Shown piece by piece: positions 47,535 to 59,509 of a stretch of 64,000 nt of DNA; position 1 is the first letter of the stretch, and the number at the start of each line of letters is the position of its first letter. This DNA is from Glossina fuscipes (taxonomy: Eukaryota; Arthropoda; Insecta; Diptera; Glossinidae): NCBI RefSeq assembly GCF_014805625.2, contig NW_023998414.1:27043022-27107021 (forward strand). Reading direction: 5' to 3'. The notes beneath the pieces were generated by a model. That model ran no database searches, was not told the DNA's origin, and was given only the letters and a program-made list of their open reading frames with translations. Both the position numbers and the translations under genes were made by a program.

Positions 47535-49894
47535 AAGCTAAGAAGACACACAATCACAATGTAATCCACATTTTCCTGAATTCCAAAGCAAAAATGGAAT
47601 ACTTACTAATGGACTATTACAAACCACAGACCGGTAAAGATGTCAATTATGCGGCTCAAATCCCAAGGTCGGCTTTCACAGACGCGACCATCTGTTTTAA
47701 GAAATTTCATAATTTTTTGCAATTTATTATTTTAAGTGAATACATACTTCGGTCTATATACACCATTATTAAATGGCGTAATATTTTTTATGATTCACCA
47801 CGAATTTTTATAATTTACAACCAGAATGAATTAAGAAATTGTTAATTTTAATCTTACGTGGCTGACACACAGCTCCTACAAAAAAGCACATGGTTGTAAA
47901 AATTAGCATTTAATTTTACTGATTACAAATAAGTGGCACTCATTTTACATCCGTGAAGTCGATCCAGTTTATCTTTTGTTTTAAATATTCTTTTTATTAC
48001 CGTTCAAAACTCCCATTTTAATCATTATAATTGAAAAAATGAATTACGATATTTTCTGTAATATATCGAGAATGAAATAGGGCAACCGACGGCCAGTGCT
48101 AGAAAGTTTAGATATTTGCTTGCAAGACATTATAATGTAACTAGTCGCTAAAACATATGACAATTAACCAGCGTATAGTTAAAATTGAGAAATTATCATC
48201 AATTCAAATTACACTGGAAATTTCACTATCGAAAGAAAAAAAAAATTTTATTTGAGCATCAACTTTTATAATTTTATTGAAATGACTTATTGCGTTCTAC
48301 GAACTGAAGACTCTAACATGGAATAGAATAAACACTGTATAAGGAAATGTAGTGTTCAAGTTAAAGTACAACTTAAAGAAAATATTATCATAAAATCTGC
48401 TTATTCCCCGTATTAGACCATGTCAGTTACACATGTAACTGACCGACCGACTTCTGATTTCGTTAAAAAATTAGAATTAGAGAATGTTTTTTTTTTGGGG
48501 GGGATTCGTGCTAGAACAACAGTTTCGTGTAAGAAAGCGTAATTGTTCTTATGGGTGAATCATGGCATTGCAGAAGCGGGTAAAAAGAGAATTGGGGTGT
48601 ATTCGTTATTACAATTATTTAAAAGCTTTGCAACTAATAATTTATCAGTTCGCCATGATTTCTTGAAGTTCGGTGGAGATCCAATATATCTTCGGAATTT
48701 TCGCCTTTAAATCATTTCAAATGTTTTAGTATCTCTTCGACAAATTTCGGCAACAACAAGTGATAGTAATTAGCACTTCCTGCAAATGCCGTTTTTAAGC
48801 TCAAAATCGTAATTTCGAAAATTGCGAAAACTTGTCTTTAGATTTCAGTAAATTAACATAACGAATGCTCAAGCCTATACTGCTGCGTGTTCATTCATAT
48901 ACAAAGGTTTAATTCGGTTAAGCTCCCGCAATAATTTATTTTTTTAAGCTCATTAAAATATGCAATAAATTCTCTAACACATTCTTATGTTATCGTCTCT
49001 GTGGAATAATGAATTTATTTGAACAATTTTTTATTTACAGATTTAGTAAGCTTTAGTTAAAGATAGTTCAAGATCGCATAAAGGACAGAAGGTCAATAAA
49101 GCGTTTAAAAAGGACTTCATAAATTATATTAAATAGTGAAATGTAAGAAGAAAGGATTTTGTGAAAATTATTAATAGACTTGGAAAATGTCTAATCATTT
49201 AACAAAAACCATAAACTGAGCATTTTGAAAAATTACAATCGCCTTTACTGGGCAAAAATCTCTCAAATTGGAGAAATGGAATTTGAAATTTACTCTACAC
49301 TCTACCATAGGTCTTCTGCAATGGGTATTATGCAGTTCTTAAGAGCTTTCGAGTTGAAGCATCTCCTCTAATGTAATTAGAGCGCAAAAGGTCTTTGAGA
49401 TCTTGTCATCTCTTTCTTCAGTCGTTCAATAATCATAAGACTTAAAAGATTTTTTACCTTGGGTCGGATGTATACAAATTAATGTATCGTAGCGCTGAAA
49501 TTTGACTCAATTTCATAATTGCCGAACAAAAGCCCACAATTGTAATGCAGTGGACGGTGACCCTATGGCCTTTTTTCGCTTAAATTTGAAATTTTCATGT
49601 ATTTAATCCAACACTATCCTTGGAATCCCGCTTAATATATCGAATCAAGTTGTCTAATTTCTATTGTGATTGAATGCTTGCATGTATTAGGTGTGAACCT
49701 ATGAATTTAAAAGTTTTTGTAGGGGATTTCTTTAAAAGAAAACTTTCGTTCGTTGTCGTTTTTACATACATGGCGATATTTATTTTAATTTCTAGAATTA
49801 TATAATTCCAATCTCTAATCGTCCTTTAAATTTTTTTTTTACCAAAACATCATCAAAATATATATTGATCGCATATCATGCAGTTTCTTATCAA
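47535..49894. other. gene-free stretch
   Basis: No gene is supported. An open frame continues at 47,531-47,845 but its translation is AT-driven and has no domain. A G/T-rich run at 48,488-48,504 ('ttttttttttgggggggatt') is similar to the start of dispersed repeat family E. Confidence 0.45.
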
Positions 49895-50795
49895 TTAGAT
49901 CCATTTATTTATAAAATAAGGTTCGGCGCTATGGCACAAATTGAGATACGACGGATTTTTCCCGGTAACACATTTGATACCGGCCGCATTACAAATATTA
50001 TAAACTTGATGGCCATTCACATTGTTACGTGCGTAATTGCAGGCAATCAAATAGGCTCGATAAAATTTTTCTGGAATTGAATAGGTCGAAGCGGCACAAC
50101 CCACCCGATTATTACGATCAATCGCTAAAACCGTGAAATGAGCAATTGTTCTGTCAATGATGAAAATGAAATATTAATACATTTCAACTATTAATAATTT
50201 AATTAACAAACCGATCTTTAAGATGGGCAGGATACGCTCTTATATAATCCATAGGAGTGTTTTCACTTTCACTAAACCACTTGCTCACAGCCATGGAAAA
50301 CATACGTTCACTGTCGTCGATATTCACGTAATTTAGTAAAGCTAAATTTTGACCCGAATATCTAAACGCCTTGGTGTTATGGCATTTGTCGTGGGCCATT
50401 TTACATTGCTTGACATTTAGCTCGGCCAAGTAAGCCAATTCGTTGTCCCATTGCATGGTGGCCATGCGACAAGCTGGCGTATGTATGCGATCACTTCCAC
50501 CAGCTATATAATTACGTTTTTCGTTATGCAAGTCAAGGATTATTTCTTTCATTTTATCATCGATATTAATTATGGAATGATTTGCCGGACAAGTAGGTGC
50601 GAATTTCTAAAAGTTTATAGATTTTTTCAAGATTTATATATTTTCAAAATTTTACTTGCACTCCGCACTCACGCCATCATGATTACAACCAATATGTTTA
50701 ACACCGCGTTCACATAACGATGGCGAGCAATAATTGATAGTAGTTAGGGCGAAAATGATGGGAATAAAGCAAAGGAATATTATAATGGCGATCAT
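49895..50795 (-). CDS. antigen-5-like CAP-domain secreted protein, 3 exons, 257 aa
   Basis: Exons are 50,673-50,795, 50,212-50,606 and 49,895-50,150, with introns of 66 bp (phase 0, GTGAGT donor) and 61 bp (phase 2). Exon 1 encodes a signal peptide (MIAIIIFLCFIPIIFALTT), then NYCSPSLCERGVKHIGCN, the Cys-rich start typical of insect antigen-5. Exon 2 has the CAP core: LHNEKRN, ACRMATMQWDNELAYLAE, the His-bearing CKMAHDKC, and YSGQNLA. Exon 3 has the CAP signatures IAHFTVLAIDRNNRVGCAA and YLIACNYARNN. The Glu usual in 'GENLA' is Gln, as in many insect members. Extracellular; no enzymatic role is established. Fly members are often expressed in saliva or gut. A divergent paralogue with the same intron positions lies 2.7 kb away. 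Confidence 0.9.
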
Positions 50796-51589
50796 TATAA
50801 CGCCCTTCAAAAATATATGTTTGTCGACTAATATATTTTTCTATATATTGACACCTTTTAATTTCGGTGAAATTCCTAGAGATGACAATAAATCACACGC
50901 ACAAATTTTGAATTTTTAAAGCAAATTTTTTAAAATAAAATTTAAATAAATTCTTGAATCGATTCATCTTCTCGATTCATGCAGATATCCGAGTCGAGTT
51001 TTTAATATCGCAATTCTTTGCTAACGATGCTCGAGGTGCCCTTTCTATGATTCCATTCCCATTGCGAACGGATGACGTATTGCTTCACTTTCTTAATATC
51101 ACATGGAACTCACATGGTCATGTGTCGAATTATAGGTCGAACTATTTATGATTTTTAAACTTAACCTAACGAGAATAGGTTAAGTTGACAAGTCGCGTTA
51201 GCGTAAACTTCAATTGTGCTATTTAAGGAGAAGTTGCCCATCCAGGATAAGAGCAAAGGAGGCGCTCAGGTAACTCGGAGTCGTTGCAGTCGATTGAAGT
51301 AGCAGCGAGCGGTAATAGCCTTTGACTGTCTTAGCAAATCGATTGCATAGCGCGAGTAGCATTCCTACACTTTGTATGTTATTCGCCTCCAATAGGTCAT
51401 TAATAACATCATTGATGTCGCCAAATCGTTTCACTTGGATCACTGACCTTTATATTGCGTGACGATCATTTGACACGCCTACATTGTCCACATGGCTATA
51501 CGACAAGAACTTTTGTTTTGAAAATGAAAAAATAACAGCTGCGTCCACTCGACTTTGTAGAGCATGAAAATCTTGTTCTTTTACTTCTT

Positions 51590-51790
51590 TTGTCCTTTTT
51601 TTTTGGGGGTATACGGTAATGGTCATAAAAGATTCGCTTCCGACCGATTTTAATTTTTTAACGTTTTTTTTTTTTTTTTTGATTGAGCATACGAACGGGC
51701 GAGCATCCAATTATGCTGCATTGTCGACTATAAATTTATCTGAGATGATTGTGATAGGAGCGTTACAAATTTTATCGGGGGGAATAATCA
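51590..51790 (+). repeat. dispersed repeat family E, copy
   Basis: 'tttttgggggtatacggtaa', 'tggtcataaaagattcgctt' and 'ccgaccgattttaa' parallel 56,345-56,425 ('ttgggattacggtgatgggt', 'aatattcggtgacgaccgac') and 62,275-62,400 ('aataatggcgatgggtgtaa', 'gagattcgatcacgag'). Confidence 0.5.
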
Positions 51791-51919
51791 TTAAAGATGT
51801 CTTGTTTGACAGAGAAGAGTACGAGGGGAATTGTTACGAATGAAATGAAATGAAATAAAAACTAATTTGCAATATTTTAATACGCATTGATTACACATGT
51901 TTTGCCTATTATCTCTAAG

Positions 51920-51944
51920 AATAATAATAATAATAATAATAATA
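51920..51944. repeat. (ATA)n microsatellite
   Basis: About eight ATA units. Confidence 0.9.
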
Positions 51945-53416
51945 TTAATAGTAATTAAAGCAATAAAATGAACAATCGTTATTTTTTAAACGAGAACAAG
52001 AACTGAGGGAACTTTGTATTAGTGAAGTCGCACTTTGCTTGCGAAATTCTTTTATACGACACTAACTTCATCGTCCAAAGATGAACTAAATGCATAATTA
52101 TTTGTGTTAAGCCTCCTTAGGAATTTCTATTAGGCGGTAATTAGAATGTCAACTGCAGACGAGTTGGCGGTCCCCATAGATCCGATTGTTTAAAACAATC
52201 TGTTGCATCATTTTGCATAGCGTATAACTTCTCCTACTTGGCAGTTTATTTGTGCTTATTATTGTTTTGATTGGTGCAAATTTGGGACGTTTTAGAACAT
52301 TGACACAGTAGCTGTCGTTAGTATTTTAGTCGTTCAGCGTTAGCGAAATTCATACAGGAATCAAAAAACAAAAAAACAAAAAAAACGATTATCAACTATC
52401 ATGGTTACCGTCATAAAAGGCTGATTTTTTTTTTTGATTTCGGTTAAAAATCTGGAAATGACTGAAATCGCTTTCAATGTGAGCACAGAACAAAAATCAA
52501 AAAAAAGAAGAGAATCGCTATTTGTCGGATCAACAGTTACTTACGGGCAGACGGCAGTTTATGGCTAGGTTTTTCTAACGTTTTACGTCACTCGAATAGA
52601 AGCTTTAAAGGATTTGATAGACGATTGAGACCGTTTCGAGACCAACTTCTTAAGTTGGTCTTAAGTAATTTCAAAAATGGACAGACATTGCTTGCTGACG
52701 TAGCAGAAGGCGCTTACTTGATATACATATGTATATATATTAATTACTATTAGTAATTAATTACTATTTGCTGCATTACAAGGCTGAACACTTTTTAGAT
52801 GATCTTCGATGCAATGTATATATAGTTTATCTTTTTCTTTATCTTTTTATTACGGGTTTCTACGTGTTGTGTGCAAATTAATTACACTAAATGCAAACAC
52901 AAATGTCATTGTTAAACAATTTCTTACATAGTTATTACTAAAGTAGTGTACACCTATTCTATATGCAATCTATGACAGACGCCAGTAATCGGAACTATAT
53001 GCTTGAATTGAGTTTGAAAAGTTTTGTACCTCCATTAAAGTCGAACTTCATGAAAGTTCAGTCGGGCGCATAAAAGTGCATTGCATAAACGATGGCTATC
53101 AAATATTCGACTTGATTCCTTCTATTTTCATATTTTTATAATGCAATTGAAAGATGAACAATTACTTAATATATCTAATGCAGAATAATACTAAGTGCAT
53201 TTTTAAATATTTGTTAATGGTATTACATAATGTTAGCACAACAGAAAAAAAAAAAAGAAAGAAAAACGTAGTAGACATGAAAAACAAATAGCGCTTTATT
53301 ACAATTATTATAAAAGATATGAATAACTCTTTAGAAACTCTTTGAAGACCACTTGCTATTACTTACTATTATTATTAACAATGGAAAATATGGTTATTAT
53401 CGGCTCCAAATTTCTC

Positions 53417-53453
53417 TATAAAAACTGAAAATTGTATTAATAATTCGATCAGT
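53417..53453 (+). promoter_or_regulatory. core promoter of the plus-strand antigen-5 gene
   Basis: A TATAAAA box lies at 53,417-53,423. An arthropod initiator-like TCAGT lies at 53,449-53,453, with the A about 34 bp downstream of the first T of the box. The ATG follows 41 bp after the initiator A. TATA plus initiator fits a strongly expressed tissue-specific gene; this is inferred from sequence only. Confidence 0.6.
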
Positions 53454-53491
53454 GAGAGTTATTTAATCATTACACGATAAACTGAAGCAAA

Positions 53492-55041
53492 ATGAAATTC
53501 GTGCTCGCGACTTTAAACCTTTTAGTCCTGGTTAGTGCTGGATCGGTAGACTATTGCAACTTGTGCGAAAAGCATGTTGCATGCGTTAGTCAAAATGTGA
53601 GTACTGAGTAAAAGTTTATATCTTATAATTACAATTTTTCCGGGAACAGTTAGGGTAAAGACCTCTCTTATTGCGATTATCATTACTGGAAATGTTTATC
53701 GAGGATTCGTAATTGACACATGAGAGTCGATATTGTTTTAAAGTTTGGTGCGAATATTTAATACGGCGAGAATCGTTGCGAAAATGGCTTCGAGAACGCG
53801 ATTTGCACAAATATTAGGGTGGTTCATATTGAAGATTCAGTACAATAAACAGAGAAGCGAATCAGTGGCTCCGTCAAGATTATGCCATTCGTTCTGTTTG
53901 CTCTTAAGCGACTTTGAAAATCTCATCTCACTCAACTTATTTTATGACCGATCGCAATAATGCCTACTAGATGCCTAATAGGTCAACCATCGAAATAGTT
54001 TGAAAAATCAAAGATAAAACTTTTAAATATATGTTATTTGTTGGATAAAAATTCATTGAACCTATATAAACTGACCGAGTATAACAATTTATTCCTATCG
54101 GTCAAGCATATGATTTATAGAAATAATAATTCATTTTTCACCTTTTTAAGGACATATAAATGAATTCTATTCGAGATGCCCTACGTCCAATTGCCGGTTT
54201 TATGGTTAGAAAGACAAAAAAAAAAAAATGTAGATGAAGTAGATGATGTAGAAAAAGTAAATATCACCTGGTGAATATTTTAGGTATTTCAAAGTGGATG
54301 CTCGTCGGACGCAAAAATGATAGACTTGAAAAAATATCAGACTACTTTGCTAGACGCGCATAATAAGAAACGTGATAATGTAGCTGGCGGCGGGGAATCG
54401 AAACTGAAACGAGCTTGTCGCATGGCCACTATGAAATGGAATTCGGAATTGGCCAAGCTGGCTGAATATAATGTCAGACAATGTGAAATGAATCATGACA
54501 AGTGCCGTAATACAAATACATTTAAATATGCTGGTCAGAATTTGGCTGAGTTGGGCCGATCAGGAGCAGGCACTCCTGATTACGGGCAATTGATACAAAA
54601 AGCTGTCGACAGTTGGTATGAGGAAGTTAACGACTGCAACCAAGGCTATATTGACAGTTATCCAAAAGATTATAAAGGACCGTAAGTAATTTCATCACTT
54701 TCTTGCAAATTTTCAACCTAATATATTATATATATACTCAACAATATCAATAATATTTAATGTACAGAGCCATCGGCCATTTCACAGTCATGGTTGCCGA
54801 ACGAAATACGCATATGGGTTGTGCTGCTTCTCAGTACACAAGATCAAATGGTTTTACGTATTTCTTGCTAGCTTGTAATTATGCCACTACCAACATGATG
54901 GAGTTCCCTATTTATAAATCATGCAGTGCCTCGGCTCAGGATTGTAAGACCGGTAAAAATTCGAAATATCAAAACTTATGCTCGGCTAATGAGAAATACG
55001 AAGTCAACAGATGGTTTAAGGATGGTGTGGAATATCAATAA
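53492..55041 (+). CDS. antigen-5-like CAP-domain secreted protein, 3 exons, 258 aa
   Basis: Exons are 53,492-53,596, 54,284-54,681 and 54,768-55,041, with introns of 687 bp (phase 0, GTGAGT donor) and 86 bp (phase 2, GTAAGT donor). Exon 1 is a signal peptide, MKFVLATLNLLVLVSAGS, followed by VDYCNLCEKHVACVSQN. Exon 2 carries the CAP core: DAHNKKRDNVAGGG, ACRMATMKWNSELAKLAE, the His-bearing CEMNHDKC, YAGQNLAELG (Gln in place of the classic Glu) and SWYEEVN. Exon 3 has AIGHFTVMVAERNTHMGCAA and FLLACNYATTNM. It is similar along its length to the minus-strand neighbour and shares its intron positions and phases, so the two are paralogues. A salivary antigen-5 role, as described for the tsetse protein, is plausible but not shown by sequence. 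AATAAA lies about 50 bp past the stop. Confidence 0.95.
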
Positions 55042-55090
55042 GCTTTGGTCTAAACCAGGTGATCTCTCTCGTACAAGTGTTTATGTTTGA

Positions 55091-55096
55091 AATAAA
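55091..55096 (+). terminator. polyadenylation signal AATAAA
   Basis: AATAAA 50 bp after the stop codon of the plus-strand antigen-5 gene. Further AATAAA words follow at about 55,110-55,115. Confidence 0.7.
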
Positions 55097-56048
55097 AAAA
55101 AAGCAAAAAATAAATAAAAAAATTTAGACGTAGAAGCAAAAAAAAAAAATAAATATAAAAAATGTGTTTAACATGGCCAATAAAAGCTGGCAGAAACAAG
55201 AATCAAAGATAATGAATATCGATGCGAAGACGCCAATCCGATAGCTGCAGCTATTTAGGTATTTACCGCCTTTGAGGGATGAATTATAGCAAGTAAGAAA
55301 ATTGTAGACGGCCAAGATCTGCCCTTAACAACATCGTCGCTTCTGTTGGTAGTAATACATAAAAAATTTCAGATATATTCTGTGTACTTTTCATGAGGGT
55401 CCGCATGTCGGAAAATGTTCAAAACATTATAGCACGCGCTCCAATTTCAGGAAACCTAATTCACTTCCTAAAAATTTTCCTATTTCTCAGTTGCGATGAG
55501 GGAAAATTGGAATTTCTATCTCCATATAAGAAAGATGATTTCATGATAACCCTTATATATGTTAAGGCCTAAGAAATAGACCTATTTAATCCATATTCCA
55601 CGTTAATCGTTAATTTTTTGGCACAGTTGTAACTATTATGGACTAATTTTCATCATAAAACATTAAAAACTGAATATTTCTCTGAAGGACTTACCATTCA
55701 TGAGAAATGTTGTATGGAGTGGGGTGCAAGAATTAGACTTAGGGAATTACTAAAAATGCACATGGGTTTCATAATCCAATCTCGTTAACGGATCGGCTCT
55801 TTGTAATGCCCATGTACTGCCAACGTCCTCCTTAAATTAAATTTTAGAAATTTCATTATTGAGTTGCGCTCTTCAGTGATGTATTTGATTTATTGAGTGT
55901 AGACCTAGACCTGCACGGGTATATGATTTTCTTTTTGCTCCTACAGTCCTCCCGCAGTTCCGCAAAAGTACGCAACATCATTCAGCGCTTTCTACTATGA
56001 GATTATGTGTCCGAATTTCTTGAATTTCGCATAAAACTCGATAATATC

Positions 56049-56280
56049 TGTCCGTTTATTTTCACGCATTTGCATCTGATTGCATTTATGTTCTTTTACT
56101 CTTCCGTGCAAAGTTCTAGTCCAGTGTATTGTTTTCAGTACACGCTAATATGCATTTGTGTCTCTATCCGTTTCACGCAGTTGTTCTGATGGCATTTGTT
56201 GCCTTTTACTTTTCCATGCAATGTTCTAATCATGTGTACCGTTTTCAGTACACACTAACATACATTTGTGTATTAAGCGT
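56049..56280 (+). repeat. two tandem copies of a roughly 115-bp unit
   Basis: Copy 1 has 'cttttactcttccgtgcaaa', 'gttctagtccagtgtattgt' and 'tttcagtacacgctaatatg'. Copy 2 has 'cttttacttttccatgcaat', 'gttctaatcatgtgtaccgt' and 'tttcagtacacactaacata', offset by about 115 bp. Both end in 'catttgtgt'. They have diverged by point changes. Confidence 0.8.
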
Positions 56281-56339
56281 AATTTTTAAACATATCATCG
56301 AAGTATGAGCGCCCGCCCAATACAATGTAGAGTATAAAC

Positions 56340-56430
56340 ATGTAATTTTTTTTTCCTTTTTTCTTGGGATTACGGTGATGGGTAAAGAATATTCGGTGAC
56401 GACCGACTATAAGTTTTTCATTTGATGAAA
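56340..56430 (+). repeat. dispersed repeat family E, copy
   Basis: 'ttcttgggattacggtgatg' followed by 'ggtaaagaatattcggtgac' and 'gaccgactataagtttttca'. The reverse complement of 60,770-60,805 carries the same word order. Confidence 0.6.
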
Positions 56431-57284
56431 CGTAATTGAAGTTCAATGCAACTTTCTTTGGTTTTAAGTTTTGCTCTTATGAGAAAGTGAAATAAAAACT
56501 CTCTACTCTTTGAAAGATTAAGTGTCAATAACTTAAATATGAAGCGCAGAGGGGTAAGATATATACATCAATCGTTCAAAACTATTCATATTGTTCGAGA
56601 GATAATAAGTTTGGTGGGGAAACATTGTTGAATTGCTAATCCTCATGCAAGGGAAGAAAGTCATATAAGAATGTCAGTCCATATCAATGTTGAATGAATA
56701 AAAAGTCATAGTGAAAGCTGATGATGAGTATAAAGCCAACTGGCTTAAGCTAAACTGCAATTTATTGGCGTATGAAGATCGGAAAACTTCTTTGATTTGA
56801 ATCGGTAGACAATCTGAAGAAATTAAATTTTGTCTCTTTTTGACGTTTCTACGTTTAACAAATCGGCCTTTATTTCGATAATGATAATTTATGGATTTCT
56901 TTTTTTGCTGGCAATGTGAATGAAAAAAGCTTCATCTCAAAATGATTCTTCTTATAGGTATATATGCAGTATTTGGTATAACGGGACTTTTGCTTTTTAT
57001 ATTTCGAAAGCTTTTTCACCAACGGTTTCCCAGAAAAGGTTTGTCCACCAGCTGAATTCATGCCTTACAATATTTGACAGAAGAGGTCGCTATAATGCCG
57101 AATTTCTTATTATAGCTTGTATTATGATAGATGTAATAGTTAATACTAAGTGTTATATTTTTATAATCGGCATAGGGAGAAGACATGCTAACTTTATTAT
57201 TCCTACCGTTTGTTTGAAAAGTGAAATTTTTCTATAAATTTTTTACTTTTTAGTTTCGTCTCAAGCTCTTATCTATTTAAAGAT

Positions 57285-57615
57285 ATTTTTACACCCTACA
57301 GCACCTATAGTGCAAGAGCGTATTAAGTTTGCACGGATATACGCAGCGCCCAGAAGATATTGAGGTAGACCCACCTTCTATTACACCGATAAGTTGAGAA
57401 TTACTTTCTGATTTGATTTAAGCATGTCTGTCTGTCGATCTGTCTGTCTGTCCATCTGATTCCTGTTCCCATAAATTTGTGTCCAAACTACGAACCGACA
57501 TTTTTGAGATATTTTGATGAAGTTTGGTACACTGACGTATTTTCACCCAAGGACGAACGTTGTTGAAAATGATTTGGATCAATACACTTTTTCGGCCATT
57601 CGTCCTATAACATCT
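57285..57615 (+). repeat. dispersed repeat family A, near-complete copy
   Basis: It contains 'gtattaagtttgcacggata', 'tacgcagcgcccagaagata', 'ctgtctgtctgtccatctga', 'gatgaagtttggtacactga', 'cacccaaggacgaacgttgt' and 'gaaaatgatttggatcaat', in the family order. Confidence 0.8.
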
Positions 57616-58034
57616 TGTTTTGAAAAAAATATTGCGATATGCGATCAAGGCTAATTTTCGCAAACGTTTTCATCTCGGGATGAGATTGTGATTGATATGC
57701 GAGTAGTGTGGGTATGTAGCACAGTCGATTTTTTCTCTAATATATATTTTTGAAGGTCCGCCTTTTCTAGTGTACCATCCGTAATTAATTGTGCCGAAGT
57801 GACGAATGTGACTGCTGAGTATGCTCGCTCACACCCCAACAGATCAGTGCGAATGGCGATCGTAATCACTGCTTTGCTGGCATTTAGAATACAAATAAGA
57901 CAATTGAAAACATTATAGTCGAACTAGGCCGCTATTAAATACCCTACACCACATTCTCGAACACTATTCTTATTTTTGGCATAGAACACAAAAATTATAC
58001 CCTACTTTTATATGAACATTCTATTATGAATATG

Positions 58035-58510
58035 CATTATATTAAAAATTAGACATCTTTGCAAATAAAAGCTCGGTTTCCGTAAGAATCGTTATGCCCA
58101 AGAGGTTCAAAAATTGACGTAGGTCTTCAATATTCGGCACAGTTAATTTCTATATCAAATTATTATGATGGGTCAACTGTCATCATAAAATATTAAAACT
58201 TCGACCTTTCTGCCCTAGAAAATAAGAATTTTCGTGAAAATCTTCATATAGGATAGGAATCAAAAATAGCCGCACGTTGTCCAAATTTTGTAGAGTTAAT
58301 TTTTATATTAAAATATTATTATTGGATAATGTTTATCATAGTATATTAAAATGTAGACTGGTTAGATCCGGTTTTCGTGAAAATCCTTATAAAGGTTAGA
58401 ATCCAAAATATAAGCCGAGATGGTCCAAATTTTCTACAGTTATGATCACGAAGCTTTCATCACGAAGCACTAAAAATTAGATTTTTTTGTCGCATGAAGT
58501 TCAGTTTTCG
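58035..58510 (+). repeat. degenerate tandem array of a roughly 150-bp unit (about 3 copies)
   Basis: Each unit opens with 'tattaaaa.ttagac' (58,039, 58,188 and near 58,340). It continues with 'gttttcgtgaaaatccttat', 'agaatccaaaata', a 'tggtccaaattttctacagt' block and 'tcatcataaaa'. Unit lengths are about 149, 152 and 125 bp, with a truncated fourth. Similar single units occur near 55.5 and 23.3 kb. Confidence 0.75.
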
Positions 58511-58764
58511 TTATGTAGGAGGGTGTTCAAAAAGTTGCGACAGCCGGTCGAAAGTTTTCACACCAGTTTAGACTGGCGATATATTATCACTTAGCGATTT
58601 TTATCGAGAAATTTTGTAAATTTAAGTTTTATTCGAAAGAACGATATTCCAAAATATGGCATTATATGGCGAGTGGTTGAAAAAGTGAACCCAGCTAGTG
58701 TTTGGGTCAAAGCACGTCATAGAAATATCTCAAGACCTGTGACATGTAATTTGAACTAAAATTG

Positions 58765-58935
58765 ATGTGAAAAAACATCAGACGGACAGACAGACTGAAA
58801 TCGATTTAGAAAACGATTTGGACTCTGTCGGTATAACAAAAGGTGGGTCTATGTTAAGCCCTTCTACTTGTTACATATATCCGCACAAACTTCGTATACC
58901 TTGTACCACACGTGGTGTATATAATACTTTGTAAA
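58765..58935 (-). repeat. dispersed repeat family A, partial copy (reverse)
   Basis: 'cagacggacagacagactga', 'tctgtcggtataacaaaagg', 'tatccgcacaaacttcgtat' and 'accttgtaccacacgtggtg' form the front half of family A in reverse. Confidence 0.75.
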
Positions 58936-59199
58936 ACGATTTAATGAGTAACGAGTTGATTGGCCCGCAGCTAACAAAACATATACATACACATATGTAC
59001 GCATATGCTAGAAGTGCTCATCGCAATAATCGTAAAAAAATCATTAGATGTGGTTCTTGTTCTCTTGGCTTTCTATTATGATAAATTCTCATTACTTTTA
59101 TATGCCGAGAAATTGAAAAAGTTTCTTGGCCATTATTGCATTGTGAAATTGTGAAATTTATTTCAAGTTTTTCAGTGTAGTGTACCCTGTACCATTCTA

Positions 59200-59500
59200 C
59201 AGTTATTCATGTAATGACTTTTCAATATAAAGCGTTATATGGGTAATGATCCGATCCGAATTATTTTGATTGGCGTTCGTTCTTGAGTCGAAAGCTTTCG
59301 GTGCAGCATATTTCATCAAAACCTTTCAAAAATCGCGACCTCTTGATTAAACACAAGAATATTAGATGGACGGATGGACGCATGGACTGACGCACAGGTG
59401 AGCTTAGATCGATTGATAAGGTGATTCGGAATCAATCGATATAATAAATGAAAATCTATCTCAGCTTCTTCTTGGTGTTACTTACATACAGGCACATAAA
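59200..59500 (-). repeat. dispersed repeat family A, near-complete copy (reverse)
   Basis: 'tatatgggtaatgatccgat', 'tggcgttcgttcttgagtcg', 'cggtgcagcatatttcatca', 'atggacggatggacgcatgg', 'aatcgatataataaatgaaa' and 'ggcacataaacttaatgtat' are the family-A blocks in reverse order. Confidence 0.75.
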
Positions 59501-59509
59501 CTTAATGTA

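Larger units (their letters stand above)
50796..53410. other. intergenic region between the divergent CAP genes
   Basis: It holds a (ATA)n microsatellite at 51,920-51,944 and a family-E repeat at 51,590-51,790. A 74-codon minus-strand frame at 51,219-51,443 has no ATG start and no recognised family. A perfect 10-bp hairpin lies at 52,639-52,661. Both CAP promoters should lie at its edges. Confidence 0.5.
55120..57280. other. gene-free stretch
   Basis: No gene is seen. Sequence at 55,480-55,700 ('catcataaaacattaaaaac', 'cccttatatatgttaaggcc') resembles one unit of the roughly 150-bp repeat at 58 kb. A 115-bp tandem duplication and a family-E repeat are listed separately. Confidence 0.5.

Noticed and set aside
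52639..52661. Perfect 10-bp hairpin AGACCAACTT...AAGTTGGTCT
   Set aside because: It is a short stem without a longer precursor fold visible; hairpins this small are expected by chance in 64 kb.
58510..58545. 'ggtgttcaaaaagttgcgac', possibly a mariner-type terminus
   Set aside because: There is no partner end and no coding remnant nearby.
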